In this document: in pieces, positions 46,903 through 55,956 of the stretch
How positions within the stretch are numbered: the first letter of the stretch is position 1
Layout: every line of letters begins with the position of its first letter
Origin: Azolla caroliniana
Taxonomy: Eukaryota > Polypodiophyta
Assembly: GCA_043228905.1 (NCBI GenBank)
Contig: JBHGNT010000014.1
Span: 4,712,001-4,776,000 of the forward strand
Length of the DNA stretch: 64,000 bases
Direction: 5' to 3'
Made by a program: the position numbers and the translations under genes
Notes under the pieces: model-generated
What the model saw: the letters and a program-made list of their open reading frames with translations, nothing else
Databases searched by the model: none
What the model was told of the DNA's origin: nothing

Positions 46903-47237
46903 AAAATGAAGTAACAATAATCAATACATATACGCCACAGTGATTTCCACAAAATTACAAGAGTACAACCACCCTCGGTTTCTAATATTCTGATCAGAGT
47001 ATACCACTCTGCCATTATTTCAAACAAAAACAAGAAAAGAAAGAGGAACGGAGATTCTAGTAGATATGCAAAACTAGGCTAGGGTATGGGTATGGGTATG
47101 GATATGGAGAGATTGAGAAAGAACGAACCGAGTGTGATGAGTTGCATCGTGAGCTGTCTGAATTTGATGGAGCAGATGGAATCCTTGGCCTCTCTCAGGT
47201 AGCCAGAGAGTAGGCTGGCCATGCCACCTACTCTCAT
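38727..47237 (-). CDS. SEC11: SEC11-type signal peptidase I, catalytic subunit of ER signal peptidase complex; 8 exons
   Basis: It cleaves signal peptides from secretory proteins at the ER membrane. Exons (minus strand): 47129-47237, 45634-45746, 45482-45553, 45360-45395, 40509-40554, 39078-39165, 38884-38941 and 38727-38777, all with GT-AG introns and continuous phase. Two starts are possible: 47237, or 47222 (MASLLSGYL...), which matches the family's usual N-terminus and gives 185 residues (plant homologues ~180). Seen, numbering from 47222: a membrane segment (~33-50), SGSMEPGF with the nucleophile Ser62, GDILFL, IPIVHRV with the general base His101, and GDNN..DDRLLY with candidate catalytic Asp122/Asp128. 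Then come [17 protein letters not shown] and a hydrophobic C-terminal segment ending VVTSKE. The family uses a Ser-His-Asp arrangement. No stop or frameshift interrupts the joined frame. Intron 4 (~4.8 kb) contains an RTE-like LINE. Confidence 0.93.
39797..40060. repeat. Three tandem copies of a ~95-bp unit in SEC11 intron 5
   Basis: The unit starts 'ataggtacagaataatc' (39797, 39896 and, diverged, 39989) and contains 'gaaaagtcac.tcaacccacagtgagtgataagggatgatcat'. It is intronic and leaves the splice sites untouched. Confidence 0.88.
41341..45220 (+). mobile_element. RTE-like non-LTR retrotransposon in SEC11 intron 4 (antisense to the gene)
   Basis: Plus-strand fragments, all broken by stops: an endonuclease block at 41.9-42.17 kb ([12 protein letters not shown], then [12 protein letters not shown] with the catalytic GDFNA) and RT blocks at 43.2-43.36 kb ([23 protein letters not shown]) and about 43.5 kb ([15 protein letters not shown]). 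There is a C-terminal block near 43.85-44.1 kb. The region ends in a short repeat tail (atctaatctaatctaatct, about 45203-45219), as RTE elements end in short microsatellites. Many lesions make it an old, dead copy. The 5' limit is uncertain because the endonuclease region is triplicated. Confidence 0.78.
41345..42030. repeat. Triplication (~225-bp period) of the RTE endonuclease region
   Basis: The block 'caatacctacgat(a)tagagattaattt.ggcaaagagaatctctacatag' appears at about 41429, 41651 and 41878. In each case it is followed by 'attctacattcctc' and 'tcaagatatacttgtttttgag'. Copies 1 and 2 end 'gacgtgcactg'-like and restart; only the third runs on into the rest of the LINE. Confidence 0.88.
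46861..46899. repeat. (AG)n microsatellite in SEC11 intron 1
   Basis: A 39-bp uninterrupted AG run, intronic. Confidence 0.95.
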
Positions 47238-47248
47238 CTCTTCCTCTT

Positions 47249-47286
47249 CCTTCTTCTTCTTCTTCTTCTTCTTCTTCTTCTTCTTC
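47249..47286. repeat. (CTT)n run immediately upstream of the SEC11 start
   Basis: On the coding strand this is (AAG)n, followed toward the start by GAA codons. It begins 12 bases before the upstream candidate ATG (47237), so it sits in the 5' leader. A reading frame with poly-His and poly-Lys runs through it to an ATG at 47396, but this is not a plausible N-terminal extension. Confidence 0.9.
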
Positions 47287-47466
47287 AGATGGTGATGGTG
47301 ATGGTGATGATTAGGGTTGACAGAGACATAGACTGTTTTCCATGGCTTCTCTCTGTCTGTGTCTGTGTCTGTGTCTTGTCTGGGATATATGTACAATAGA
47401 TTGATTGTTTGTAAGAAAAAACACCTTCCAAAACCTCCTCAGAGATTGTTACACATATTCATCATC

Positions 47467-47512
47467 ATACATACATACATACATACATACATACATACAT
47501 ACATACATACAT
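47467..47512. repeat. (CATA)n microsatellite
   Basis: A tetranucleotide run upstream of SEC11 and just before the copia relic. Confidence 0.95.
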
Positions 47513-47529
47513 AGATGATGATTTGTATC

Positions 47530-47876
47530 CCATGCGCGCATTGACGGTGTTTGGCCATCGGCTTGGACATAAACTGGATAACCAAGATCTGGCCGGGTGA
47601 TCTTCAAGTAAATTAGGCTTCCAACCATTTGTTAGAACCGTTTCTCGTCACATGCCGATGCCGAATTGTGGCGAAGCTTGACATTTCTGTCCAGAGGAGT
47701 TGAGACGGATCAGTAGTCCGTCATGCCGAATTTGAACTGCATATTCAACACATAATGTCTTTGGCTTATCAGTATGTCTTGGGGAATGCAGATCACTTCG
47801 ATCCTGAGGAAGTAATGAAGGTCTCCTAGATCCTTTATTTCAAAGGTTGCAAACAATTGAGACTTGATGTCGACGA
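47530..47876 (-). pseudogene. Ty1-copia RT relic, interrupted by a gypsy LTR
   Basis: The minus strand gives IKSQLFATFEIKDLGDLHYF and QRHYVLNMQFKFGMTDY, then STPLDRNVKL, and SLIYLKITRPDLGY in a second frame. These are the copia RT blocks after YVDD. It is cut at 47877, exactly where a gypsy LTR begins. The other half of the RT was not found beyond the gypsy fragment, so the insertion was followed by deletion. Confidence 0.78.
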
Positions 47877-48335
47877 TGTTACGGGCATAACCATAAATTA
47901 TCCCATCGTAAGATTGTACCATAGTATTCTATACCGTGGATAAAGTGTGAGGGTTTAAACGAGAGTGTAAAGAAGGGAGGACTACTTTTAATCCTAGGAA
48001 TTGAGACAACCCATTAAGGCCAAGTGTGAACTTGCCTGGGGCCCTTTGGTTTGGCTATAAATATGAGGCCTAGCTACCCTCATTTGACAGATTATCGACT
48101 ACGTCGAGACAATTCTGATCTTGTGGTGATCAACTCTTGTAGCGAGCACACTATTACCATGTACGACTCGATGGCACGACAGTGGTATGGGACACCAATC
48201 GAGGCTTGAGTTCATCTCAATCCCTTCGCTCGGGGGTGGTCGAGTGGATCGACGCCCTTCTTTCTCTCCTCTATTATCTATCTATCTATCTATTATTTCC
48301 TTATCATATGCTTACATTAGGATTGACCTCTAACA
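47877..48335 (+). repeat. 5' LTR of a truncated chromovirus (459 bp)
   Basis: It starts TGTTACGGGCATAACC and ends CTCTAACA. It aligns along its length with the LTRs at 52338 and 58900, including the TATA-like 'gctataaatatgaggcc' (about 48053-48069). Confidence 0.9.
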
Positions 48336-48988
48336 GTTGGTATCCAAGCCTTGATTCCTAATGTTTCTTTTGTTGTGTTTTGTTTTTTGATGGTGATCAA
48401 TCCATGTTCGTTCAAGCATGATCTAGAAACGCATCAACAAAGGAACTTCGGTACTTCCCTTAATTTTTATTCTATTCTTTCTTCTCCCATTCTAATCATG
48501 TTTACGTCATTATGTAATCATTGCAATGATTCAATTACGTTGTAGTGGTAATTCTTTGGTTATATAAAGTGTACATATGTTACATATGCGTATGAGTTCA
48601 ATACCTCCATTGCCATGTATTTGGTATGCAATTTGTGTTGTATGCATAAGAGGTCAATACCCCGATTGCGTATTACGTAACATACATATGTTACGTATGC
48701 GTATGAGGTCAATACATCAATTGTCATATTTTGGATATGTGATTTGTGTCATATGCATAAGAAGTCAATACCTTGATTCCATATTATGTTCTCGTACATA
48801 TATTACGTATGCAAATAAGGTCAATACCTCAATTGTCATATATTGGATATGCGATCTGTGGCATATGCATAAGAGGTCAATACCTTGATTGCGTATTACG
48901 TTCACCCTTATCTTTGGATGTTACATGTGCGTAGAGGCTAGATGCCTCGATTACATCATTTGTTGGTTATGTTTTGTTAACGATTCTT

Positions 48989-49023
<35 letters not shown>

Positions 49024-50727
49024 CACATGTATACGTATTTAATCGTATACATGTCATAAACATATATGTGTGTATATTAGGAATTTGTTACGTTATGTTA
49101 ATTGATCAATGGTTGTCTTTTGAGGTAAGGATTTTGGTGGCCATCCTCACATTTTTGTGAGAATGATGTAGTCACCATCCTTTTTTAACAATTTTTTTTT
49201 GTTATCCCCCTTGGTCACCTTGATTTTGCTACACGTTAGAACGAAACAAGCATAGCCACAATGATGTTGTGAGTGTAAGGGCTTGACCCACTTCATGCGA
49301 GGTCACTCTTATGAAACACGTATCCAAAGTTTCGCACTCGTTACATGATTACGATGCCACCATGAGATCATCATTATGAAAGGCATTTGTAATGAAGTAA
49401 CCATGTGATGGGCCATGTGGGCCTACTATGGAAAAGAAGGCTAGTGTTGGCTTGACCATTAGGTTGCCCCTTATGGTATGCCATTGTAATGATGAGACTT
49501 GAGGTTGGGTAACGTACCAACATAGTTTTCTAGTTAACGAGGGGGAATAAGGATTCTAGACACATATGTTTTCTTTTAAAAAAACATATATGTGCAAATG
49601 TCTTTGCATATCTCTCATACGCATAAACATTAAACATTCAATAGGAGCAAGCCATTTGGTTAGCTCAAGTGTTTAATGGCTTTGTTCTCAAGGTCTCGAG
49701 TTTTAATATGACCAAGACAATACAACATTATTGATGCATATGACTATAAAACATGTTTGGACTTTAGGTCTAAGTGCACTTTGGGGTCCTCGTAATAGGA
49801 CTTAAAGAGCCAAAACCACATTGTGGGCACATAGACATAGTTTATTGTTAACATTTTTTCGTGTATAAACTATTCATGATGCGAACAAACATGGTTGAGC
49901 CTCGGGGAGACACCATGTAAAAATCGATATACAGATCAAGGAAAGACATTCATTTGTCACCCCCATGGTTTTTAAAACACCTTTGTGTTACCATAGTTAC
50001 CTGATCTTGAACCTCATTTCATACGTCCAAAGGGGTGTAGACATGAGATAATGATATCGATTAATGTTTTTCCGTGATATGTGTACATCAGACATTATGT
50101 TATGGCGATTTGTCTGACCCTATCCTATTTCTTTGCCAGACGTTATATTCTTATGACTTATAATAACATCCCGATGACATCCTCCCAAGCGGATGCAATT
50201 CAAGGAAATACTCCTAGGGTAATCCCAATTGAGTCGTATTTTTTACAAATACAAAATTTCCTTATTTCTACCTTGAACGAGATTTCCAAACTTCAACACT
50301 CTCATGGTGCTCTAGATGCATGGGTCATTAGTATGCAACATGATACTAATAAACCAGATGAATGTCAAGGTGAACCATCATTTGTTGTCAAGCCATTTAG
50401 AGGAGAGAAAAAGGAAAGAACCGAAGAAGCAATTTGCACATGGCTTGATCAATGAGAGTTTCATTTTAAGCTCTATCCCAAGCCAAATAGTACGAAGACT
50501 GCATATGTTGGTCAAGAACTAGGGGTTAAGGTTGCTGCTTGATGGCATGGGCTCTGCACTACGGGGAATTTGCAAGATACTTGGACAGACTTTGTCAAGA
50601 TTTTCAAGGGTCAATTTCTACAACATAAGCTTTAATGAACCTTTGTAGCCTGAAATTTTCCTCACTAGAAGATTATGCTCACCATACTAGAACCCAAATT
50701 CAAAAACTAGGTCTAGAAGGTGACTAT
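48336..50727 (+). mobile_element. Chromovirus 5' fragment: PBS, long leader, gag start; truncated
   Basis: The LTR is followed by a primer binding site TGGTATCCAAGCC (48338-48350; the complete copy has TGGTATCAGAGC). A ~1.8-kb leader is homologous to that at 52.8-54.5 kb, followed by gag from about 50157-50176 (codons for AEEAICTWL- and EPSFVVKPF-like strings) with stops. Homology to the complete element ends at about 50727, within gag; the rest is deleted. It contains an (AT)n run at 48990-49021. Confidence 0.87.
48990..49021. repeat. (AT)n microsatellite in chromovirus leader
   Basis: About 30 bp of alternating AT. It is absent at the matching place of the complete copy (near 53335). Confidence 0.9.
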
Positions 50728-51025
50728 TGTCACAGACGAGTATAACAGAGTAGAACCAAGACGAGACTAAGAACTCAGAGAGAGAAAAAGAACAAGAACT
50801 TGACTTATGATTCCGTAACTGGTGTTGTTCACCTTGATTAGAATCAAGGTGCCCTTGAGTATTTATACAAGAAGGTAGAGGTATATTGCTAGCTAGGAAT
50901 AGAGAATGCATGAAGATCCATTCAAGCTAGGAATAAAGAATGCATGAGAATGCATGCAAGCTAGCAACTTCAAATGTTCAATCTAACATACACGAAGTTG
51001 GATTTTAATACAAGGATGCATAGAT
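50728..51025. other. Unclassified LTR-like sequence
   Basis: A reverse-strand TATA-like 'gagtatttatacaag' (50857-50871) and purine-rich 'agagagagaaaaag' resemble the minus-strand LTR at 36.1 kb in character. An internal repeat 'gaatgcatga' recurs at 50904, 50938 and 50950. No boundaries were fixed. Confidence 0.3.
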
Positions 51026-51026
51026 G

Positions 51027-51084
51027 GATGTAGCTTAGTTGGTAGGGTTGCCCAATGGAGACCAGGAGGTCTTGGGTTCGGCTT
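51027..51084 (+). repeat. tRNA-like (SINE-type) segment
   Basis: An A-box TAGCTTAGTTGGTAGGG (51031-51047) and a B-box GGGTTCGGC (51074-51082), preceded by 'gatggatg' and followed directly by the gypsy RNase H relic. This is the most tRNA-like of the segments seen. The 3' half of the acceptor stem is absent. Confidence 0.5.
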
Positions 51085-51304
51085 CTTCTTCGTTTTCGAT
51101 GCGGCTTAGATAATCTGTGACCGCGTGCTAAGCATCTGGCCGATGATGAATCTCAAATTTGAATTCTTGTAGTAACATCCATCGAGCCATCTTACCTGTG
51201 AGGGACTGTTTTGAGACCAAATATAGAAGGGTCACATGATCCACGTGGAAGACGAACTTCCGGCCTAGTAGGTAGTGACGGAATTTATTGATACTATATA
51301 TCAT
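51085..51304 (-). pseudogene. Ty3-gypsy RNase H, downstream half (split by copia insertion)
   Basis: The minus strand reads INKFRHYLLGRKFVFHVDHV, then LTGKMARWMLLQEF and, after one stop, a YLSRIENEEEAEP-like string. This is the C-terminal half of gypsy RNase H and the 'ALSR' linker. The upstream half lies at 63149-64000, on the other side of the copia element. Confidence 0.85.
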
Positions 51305-51587
51305 TGTTGAGAGTCAAACTCAACTTCCCATAGTAATAGGTTTCACACTAGCTTATGGTCATACTAGGCTAGTTTTGTAAATAGTAGAAAGGGCACTTGC
51401 CCTAGTTTAGTTGGTATTTAAACCAACCCCTTGTAACTTAATTACTGTTGGAAGTATTTTGGTTAATGTAACATACAATCTTTTATCTCTGTCTTAAGTT
51501 CTCTCTCTCTCTCTGTGTTTTGCCTTATGTACACACGCACAATCCTTCCGTTGCATCTCAGCCACTCTTGCTCCTCATTTCTTTACA
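51305..51587 (+). repeat. Copia 5' LTR (283 bp)
   Basis: TG...CA ends, a TATA-like 'ggtatttaaacc' and a short CT run (about 51500-51520). The 3' partner is longer only because of CT and AC expansions. Confidence 0.93.
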
Positions 51588-51599
51588 TGGTATCAGAGC
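51588..51599 (+). promoter_or_regulatory. Primer binding site of the copia element (initiator tRNA-Met)
   Basis: TGGTATCAGAGC directly abuts the 5' LTR. It is complementary to the 3' end of plant initiator methionine tRNA, the usual copia primer. Confidence 0.93.
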
Positions 51600-51691
51600 G
51601 TGTGGTTACTTAATCGAATCTATTCAACTGTGTTGTGGTACACGCCAACGAACAACAGAACTGGCTCATCAACAGAGAAGAAATCGACATA

Positions 51692-52337
51692 ATGAACACT
51701 CACATGGGAAGCACTCTTCCTACCGAGAAGCTTGACAGAATGAATTTCGCATATTGGGAATACAAGATGCATCAATACCTTGTCAGACAAGGTTACTGGA
51801 GCTACATTGAAGGAGCTCATGAAACTCAACCCAACCCAACACACACCGACTATCCCGCTTGGGAGCAGGCCGCAAGCCGTGTGTTGTATTGTCTTGCATC
51901 ATGTGTTCATGATCATATGCTTGGCTATATTCGAAATTCGAAAACACTGAAAGAAGCTTGGGGAAATATCAAGAAGATTTTTGCGGCCAATACCGCTGCA
52001 CGAAAGCTCCAACTTCGACAGGAGCTAAACAACATGCAACAGAGAGACATGTCGATCACAAGCTATACCTTAAAGATCAAGGAGTTGTGTGATGCCCTCG
52101 GTTCAATTAATGTCTCAAATATGCCTCGGCGGCCTAGTACCCTGATTTGGCTTGATTAGATCGGCCATCCTTGCAAGGGAGAACCCTCCTTCATTTTTCG
52201 ATCTCCAATCAATATTGTTGGTTGAGGAAAATCACGCCCGACAAAGGAGAAACGCACCAGAGGGTCATATGTTCTACTCCTAGTCGAATGATAGAAGAAA
52301 TTTTGGCCGTGGAAATAGAGGACGATTCAAACAAGGT
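51692..52337 (+). pseudogene. Copia gag, N-terminal part, interrupted by gypsy insertion
   Basis: Starts MNTHMGSTLPTEKLDRMNFA and continues with WEYKMHQYLVRQGYW and KTLKEAWGNIKKIFAANTAA, the usual copia gag (DUF4219/UBN2) pattern. RQELNNMQQRDMSI and LCDALGSINV follow. A frameshift occurs near 52130 (frame change, stop at about 52158). The frame reaching 52337 is cut by the gypsy LTR, and gag resumes at 59362. Confidence 0.85.
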
Positions 52338-52794
52338 TGTTACGGGCATGACCATATAATATCCCGTGGTCAGAATTTACCGTAGTATTCTATACACATG
52401 GATAAGTGTGAGGGTTAAACAAGAGTGTAAAGAAGGGGAGGATTACTTTTAATCCTCGAGATTGAGACAACCCATTAGGCCAAGTGTGAACATGGTTGGG
52501 GGCCTTGGGTATCGCTATAAATAAGAGGCCTAGCTACCCTCATTGGATGATCTTGTTGACTACATCGAGACTCTGTCTTGTGGTGGGTCAACTCTTGTAG
52601 CGAGTGCGCCAGCACCAGGTACGACTCGACGCCACGGCGGTGGTATGGGACGCCGATCAAGGCTCGAGTCTGTCTCGATCCCTTTTTTCGGGGGTGGTCG
52701 GGTGGATCATCACCCTTCTTTCTCTCTCTCATTTCTATCTATTTATCTATATTCTATCCTTATCTAATGCTTACATTAGTACATGTCTCTAATA
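52338..52794 (+). repeat. Chromovirus 5' LTR (457 bp)
   Basis: It starts TGTTACGGGCATGACC and ends CTCTAATA (the truncated relative at 47877 ends CTCTAACA, the expected CA). A TATA-like 'cgctataaataagagg' lies at about 52513-52528. Confidence 0.94.
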
Positions 52795-52796
52795 GT

Positions 52797-52808
52797 TGGT
52801 ATCAGAGC
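52797..52808 (+). promoter_or_regulatory. Primer binding site of the chromovirus (initiator tRNA-Met)
   Basis: TGGTATCAGAGC, two bases after the 5' LTR. Confidence 0.93.
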
Positions 52809-54492
52809 TCATTTTCTAATGTTTCTTTTGTTGTCTTTTGTGTTCTTGATTGATGGCGATCGATCTACGTGCGGTCGGCCTTCATGCAGACAAGGATCAA
52901 CAAAGGAACTTCGGTAATCTTTCTTGTTTTTTTTTGTCTATTTTTTCTTCTCCCATTTAATCATGTGTATGGTTAGTATGTAGATTTTTTTCATTAATTC
53001 AATGATGTTGTAGTGGTAATTCATTGGTTGTATAAAACGTTTACATATGTGTATGAGGTCAATACCTCATTTGACGTATATTGAATATGTGATGAGTGTC
53101 GTATGCGCACGAGGTTAATACCTCAATTGCGTATTACATTCACAAACATATGTTACGTTTGCGTATGAGGTCAATACCTCGATTCGTTGTAAATGATATG
53201 CATTTGGTCTCGTATGCGTAAGAGGTCAATACCTCAATTGCGTATTACGATTAACCCTTATTTTTGGATGTCTCGTGTGCGTAGAGGTATATGCCTCGAT
53301 TACGTATCTCGATTACGTCATTTTTGGCTATTAAATATAATGATTTGTTTAATATACGCATATGTGGTCACATGTATACGTAGTTGATCGTATATATGTG
53401 ATAATATACATATGTGTATATAAGTTATTACATGATTTTAAATCGATTGTTTTCCTTTTCGGGGAAAGGATCTTGGTGGCCATCCTCACATTTTTGTGAG
53501 AATAGCGTTGTCACCATCCCTTTTTTCAACAATTTTTTATTGTTGAAATCCCCGTTGGTGACTTCGATATTTCGTTACGTAAAGAAACGCCTATAGCCAT
53601 AATGATGTTGAGTACGTAGGGCTTGACCCACTTCATGTGAGGTCGCTCCTATGACACACATATCCAAGATCCCTCCCTCATTATATGGATACGATGCCAC
53701 CATGAGATCATTCTTACGAGAGGCATTCGTAATGTCGTGACCATGTGATGGGCCACGTGGGCCTACTACGAAAAGAGGGCTCATTTGGCTTGACCATTAG
53801 GTTGCACTTTGGCGTATGCCATCGTAATTACGAGACTTGAGGTTAGGTAACGTACCAACATAGTTGTAGTAAATGAGGGCGAAATAAGGACTCTTGACAT
53901 ATATGTTTCTTTTAAAAAAACATATATGGGCAAATGCCTTGCATATCTCTTATACGCATGAAACATTAAACATTCAAAGAAGAGCAATCTACTTGGTTGG
54001 CTCAAGTGTTTAATGTATTTGTTCTTGAGTTCTCGAGTTCAAATATGACCAAGACCATACAACATCGTTGATAAATATGACTATAACACATGTTTAGACT
54101 TAAGGTCTAAGTGCACTTCGGGGTCCTCGTAATAGGACTTAAAGAGCCGAAACCACATATCTGGGCACCGAAACATAGTTTATTGTTAACATTTTTTTCG
54201 TGTATAAACTATTCATGACGCGAACATACATGGTTGAGCCTTGGGGAGCCGCCATGAAAAAATTGATATACAGATCAGGGAAAGACATTCATTTGTCACC
54301 CCCATGGTTTTTAAAACACCTTTGTGTTACCATAGTAACCTGATCTTGAACCTCATCCCATACGTCTAGAGGGGTATTGACGTGAGATAATGATATCGAT
54401 TAATGTTCACCCATGATATGTTTACATCACGACATGATGTTATGACTATCTCTCTGACCTTATCCTATTTCTTTTCCAGAAATAATCAGTTA
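52809..54492 (+). other. Long chromovirus leader with hairpin repeats and a tRNA-like segment
   Basis: About 1.7 kb without a protein frame, conserved in the relative at 48.35-50.16 kb. Between 53045 and 53310 a ~57-bp unit recurs five times, each with a small palindrome (GAGGT-caat-ACCTC type). Near 53985-54052 lies a tRNA-like segment (A-box-like CTTGGTTGGCTCAAGTG; B-box-like CGAGTTCAAATA). Confidence 0.75.
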
Positions 54493-55956
54493 ATGGCTCA
54501 AAATAACGACCCGATGTCATCCACTCAAGCGGAATGAACTCAAGGGAATCCTCCTAGACAAATGTCCATTGAGATGTATTTTTCGCAAATAAGCCAATAC
54601 CTTAGTTTCACCGCTCAACAGATGACCGAACTTCGGCAATCTCAAAGTGCTCTCGAGGCACGTGTCATTAGTTTACAACGTGAGACTAATAGACCTGATG
54701 AGCAACAAGGTGAACCATCGTTTGTCGTTAAGCCATTTAAGGGAGACAAAAAGGAAAGAACCGAAGAAGCAATCTGCACGTGGCTGGGCCGATGGGAGTC
54801 TCATTTTGAGCTCTATCCCACGCTAGATAGTACGAAGATTGCATATGTCGGCCGAGAACTAGGGGGTAAGGTCGCCGCTTGGTGGTGTGGGCTCCGTACT
54901 TTGGGGAAATTGCCCGATACCTGGACAGATTTTGTCACAGTTTTTAAGGCCCAATTTCTACAACCTCCCTCTCGAATCGAGGCAACTCAAGCTTTAATGA
55001 ACCTCTCTAGCAGGAAGTTTTCCTCACTAGAAGACTATGTCCACCATGCTATAACCTAAATCCAAAAATCGGGTCTAGAAGGGGACAATTGGTTGATAGC
55101 TTGTTTTCTCAATGGCATCCCAAATTCGGACTATCACTGGATAGTGCACGATAATTATCCAAAATCCTTCGAAGAGGCCGTTGAAATAGTTCTTCGCTAT
55201 CAACGCACTTCAAAGAAGGACCACAACAAACCCAACGAAGCGCCCGGGACTAAGCAGTCGCAATTCGCTGGGAAACGCAAGACACCCAATGAATTCATGG
55301 ATCGCGATTGTAAGCGACAACATCCTTTTTTCGTATTCTGCAAAAAGAAGGGTCATACAAAAGAGCAATGTCGAAAGCTCCAACGGAAAGAGCACAACAA
55401 CAAAGCTAAAGCTGCAAACCATAAAGGTCAGATTCCTAATGTCCTTCAGGTCTATACACATCATTTAAGTAATTGTCAATGTTCTTTCCCTCACTATGTA
55501 TTGGGCCCCAATGATTTACTACGTGCAAACAGACATATCAATGGATCTCCTGTACAATTTTTGTTTGATTCGGGAATCTCACACAATTTTGTGAATGATC
55601 GTTTGGTTCAGATATGGGGAATCCAACCCACCGTAAGTGATCACACCTATACGGTGCACTTGGCTGATGGAATAGTACAATACATCAACGTGGTGATTCA
55701 TTCATTAGGAATTTCTATTGATACTTATATAGCGGAAGTAGACTTCCATGTAATGAATCTTTGTACCACTGATGTAATATTGGGTTATCCCTGGTTCTAT
55801 AATAAAAAATCTTCTTTATCTATTGATTGGGTTCATCATTCAATAACATTTGTACTAAACGATTGTACTCATTTTATTCAAGGTGTAAAAAAACAATCCC
55901 TCTCGATTGTTTCCTCTCCATCAATATTTGAGTTGTCTTATTCTACTCTATTTTAG
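54493..55956 (+). pseudogene. Chromovirus gag and protease
   Basis: The likely ATG is at 54493. A frameshift near 54535 separates the first codons from the long frame at 54562. Capsid blocks: GEPSFVVKPFKGDKKERTEE, ICTWLGRWESHFELYP, WTDFVTVFKAQFLQP. A CAA-to-TAA stop falls at 55057-55059 and the same frame continues (WLIACFLNGIPNSDYHW). The zinc knuckle is altered (FCKKKGHTKEQC, at about 55337-55372). The protease follows with FLFDSGISHNFVNDRLV (about 55558) and VILGYPWF. It ends at a stop at 55954-55956, after which pol continues in the same direction. Confidence 0.87.

Noticed and set aside
47079-47396. N-terminal extension of SEC11 with poly-His and poly-Lys
   Set aside because: It is translation through (GAT/ATG)n and (CTT)n repeats upstream of the conserved start; no family member has it.
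48590-48945. CRISPR-like spaced repeats
   Set aside because: The spaced ~57-bp repeats are diverged, lie in a gypsy leader and lack any cas gene; plant nuclear context.
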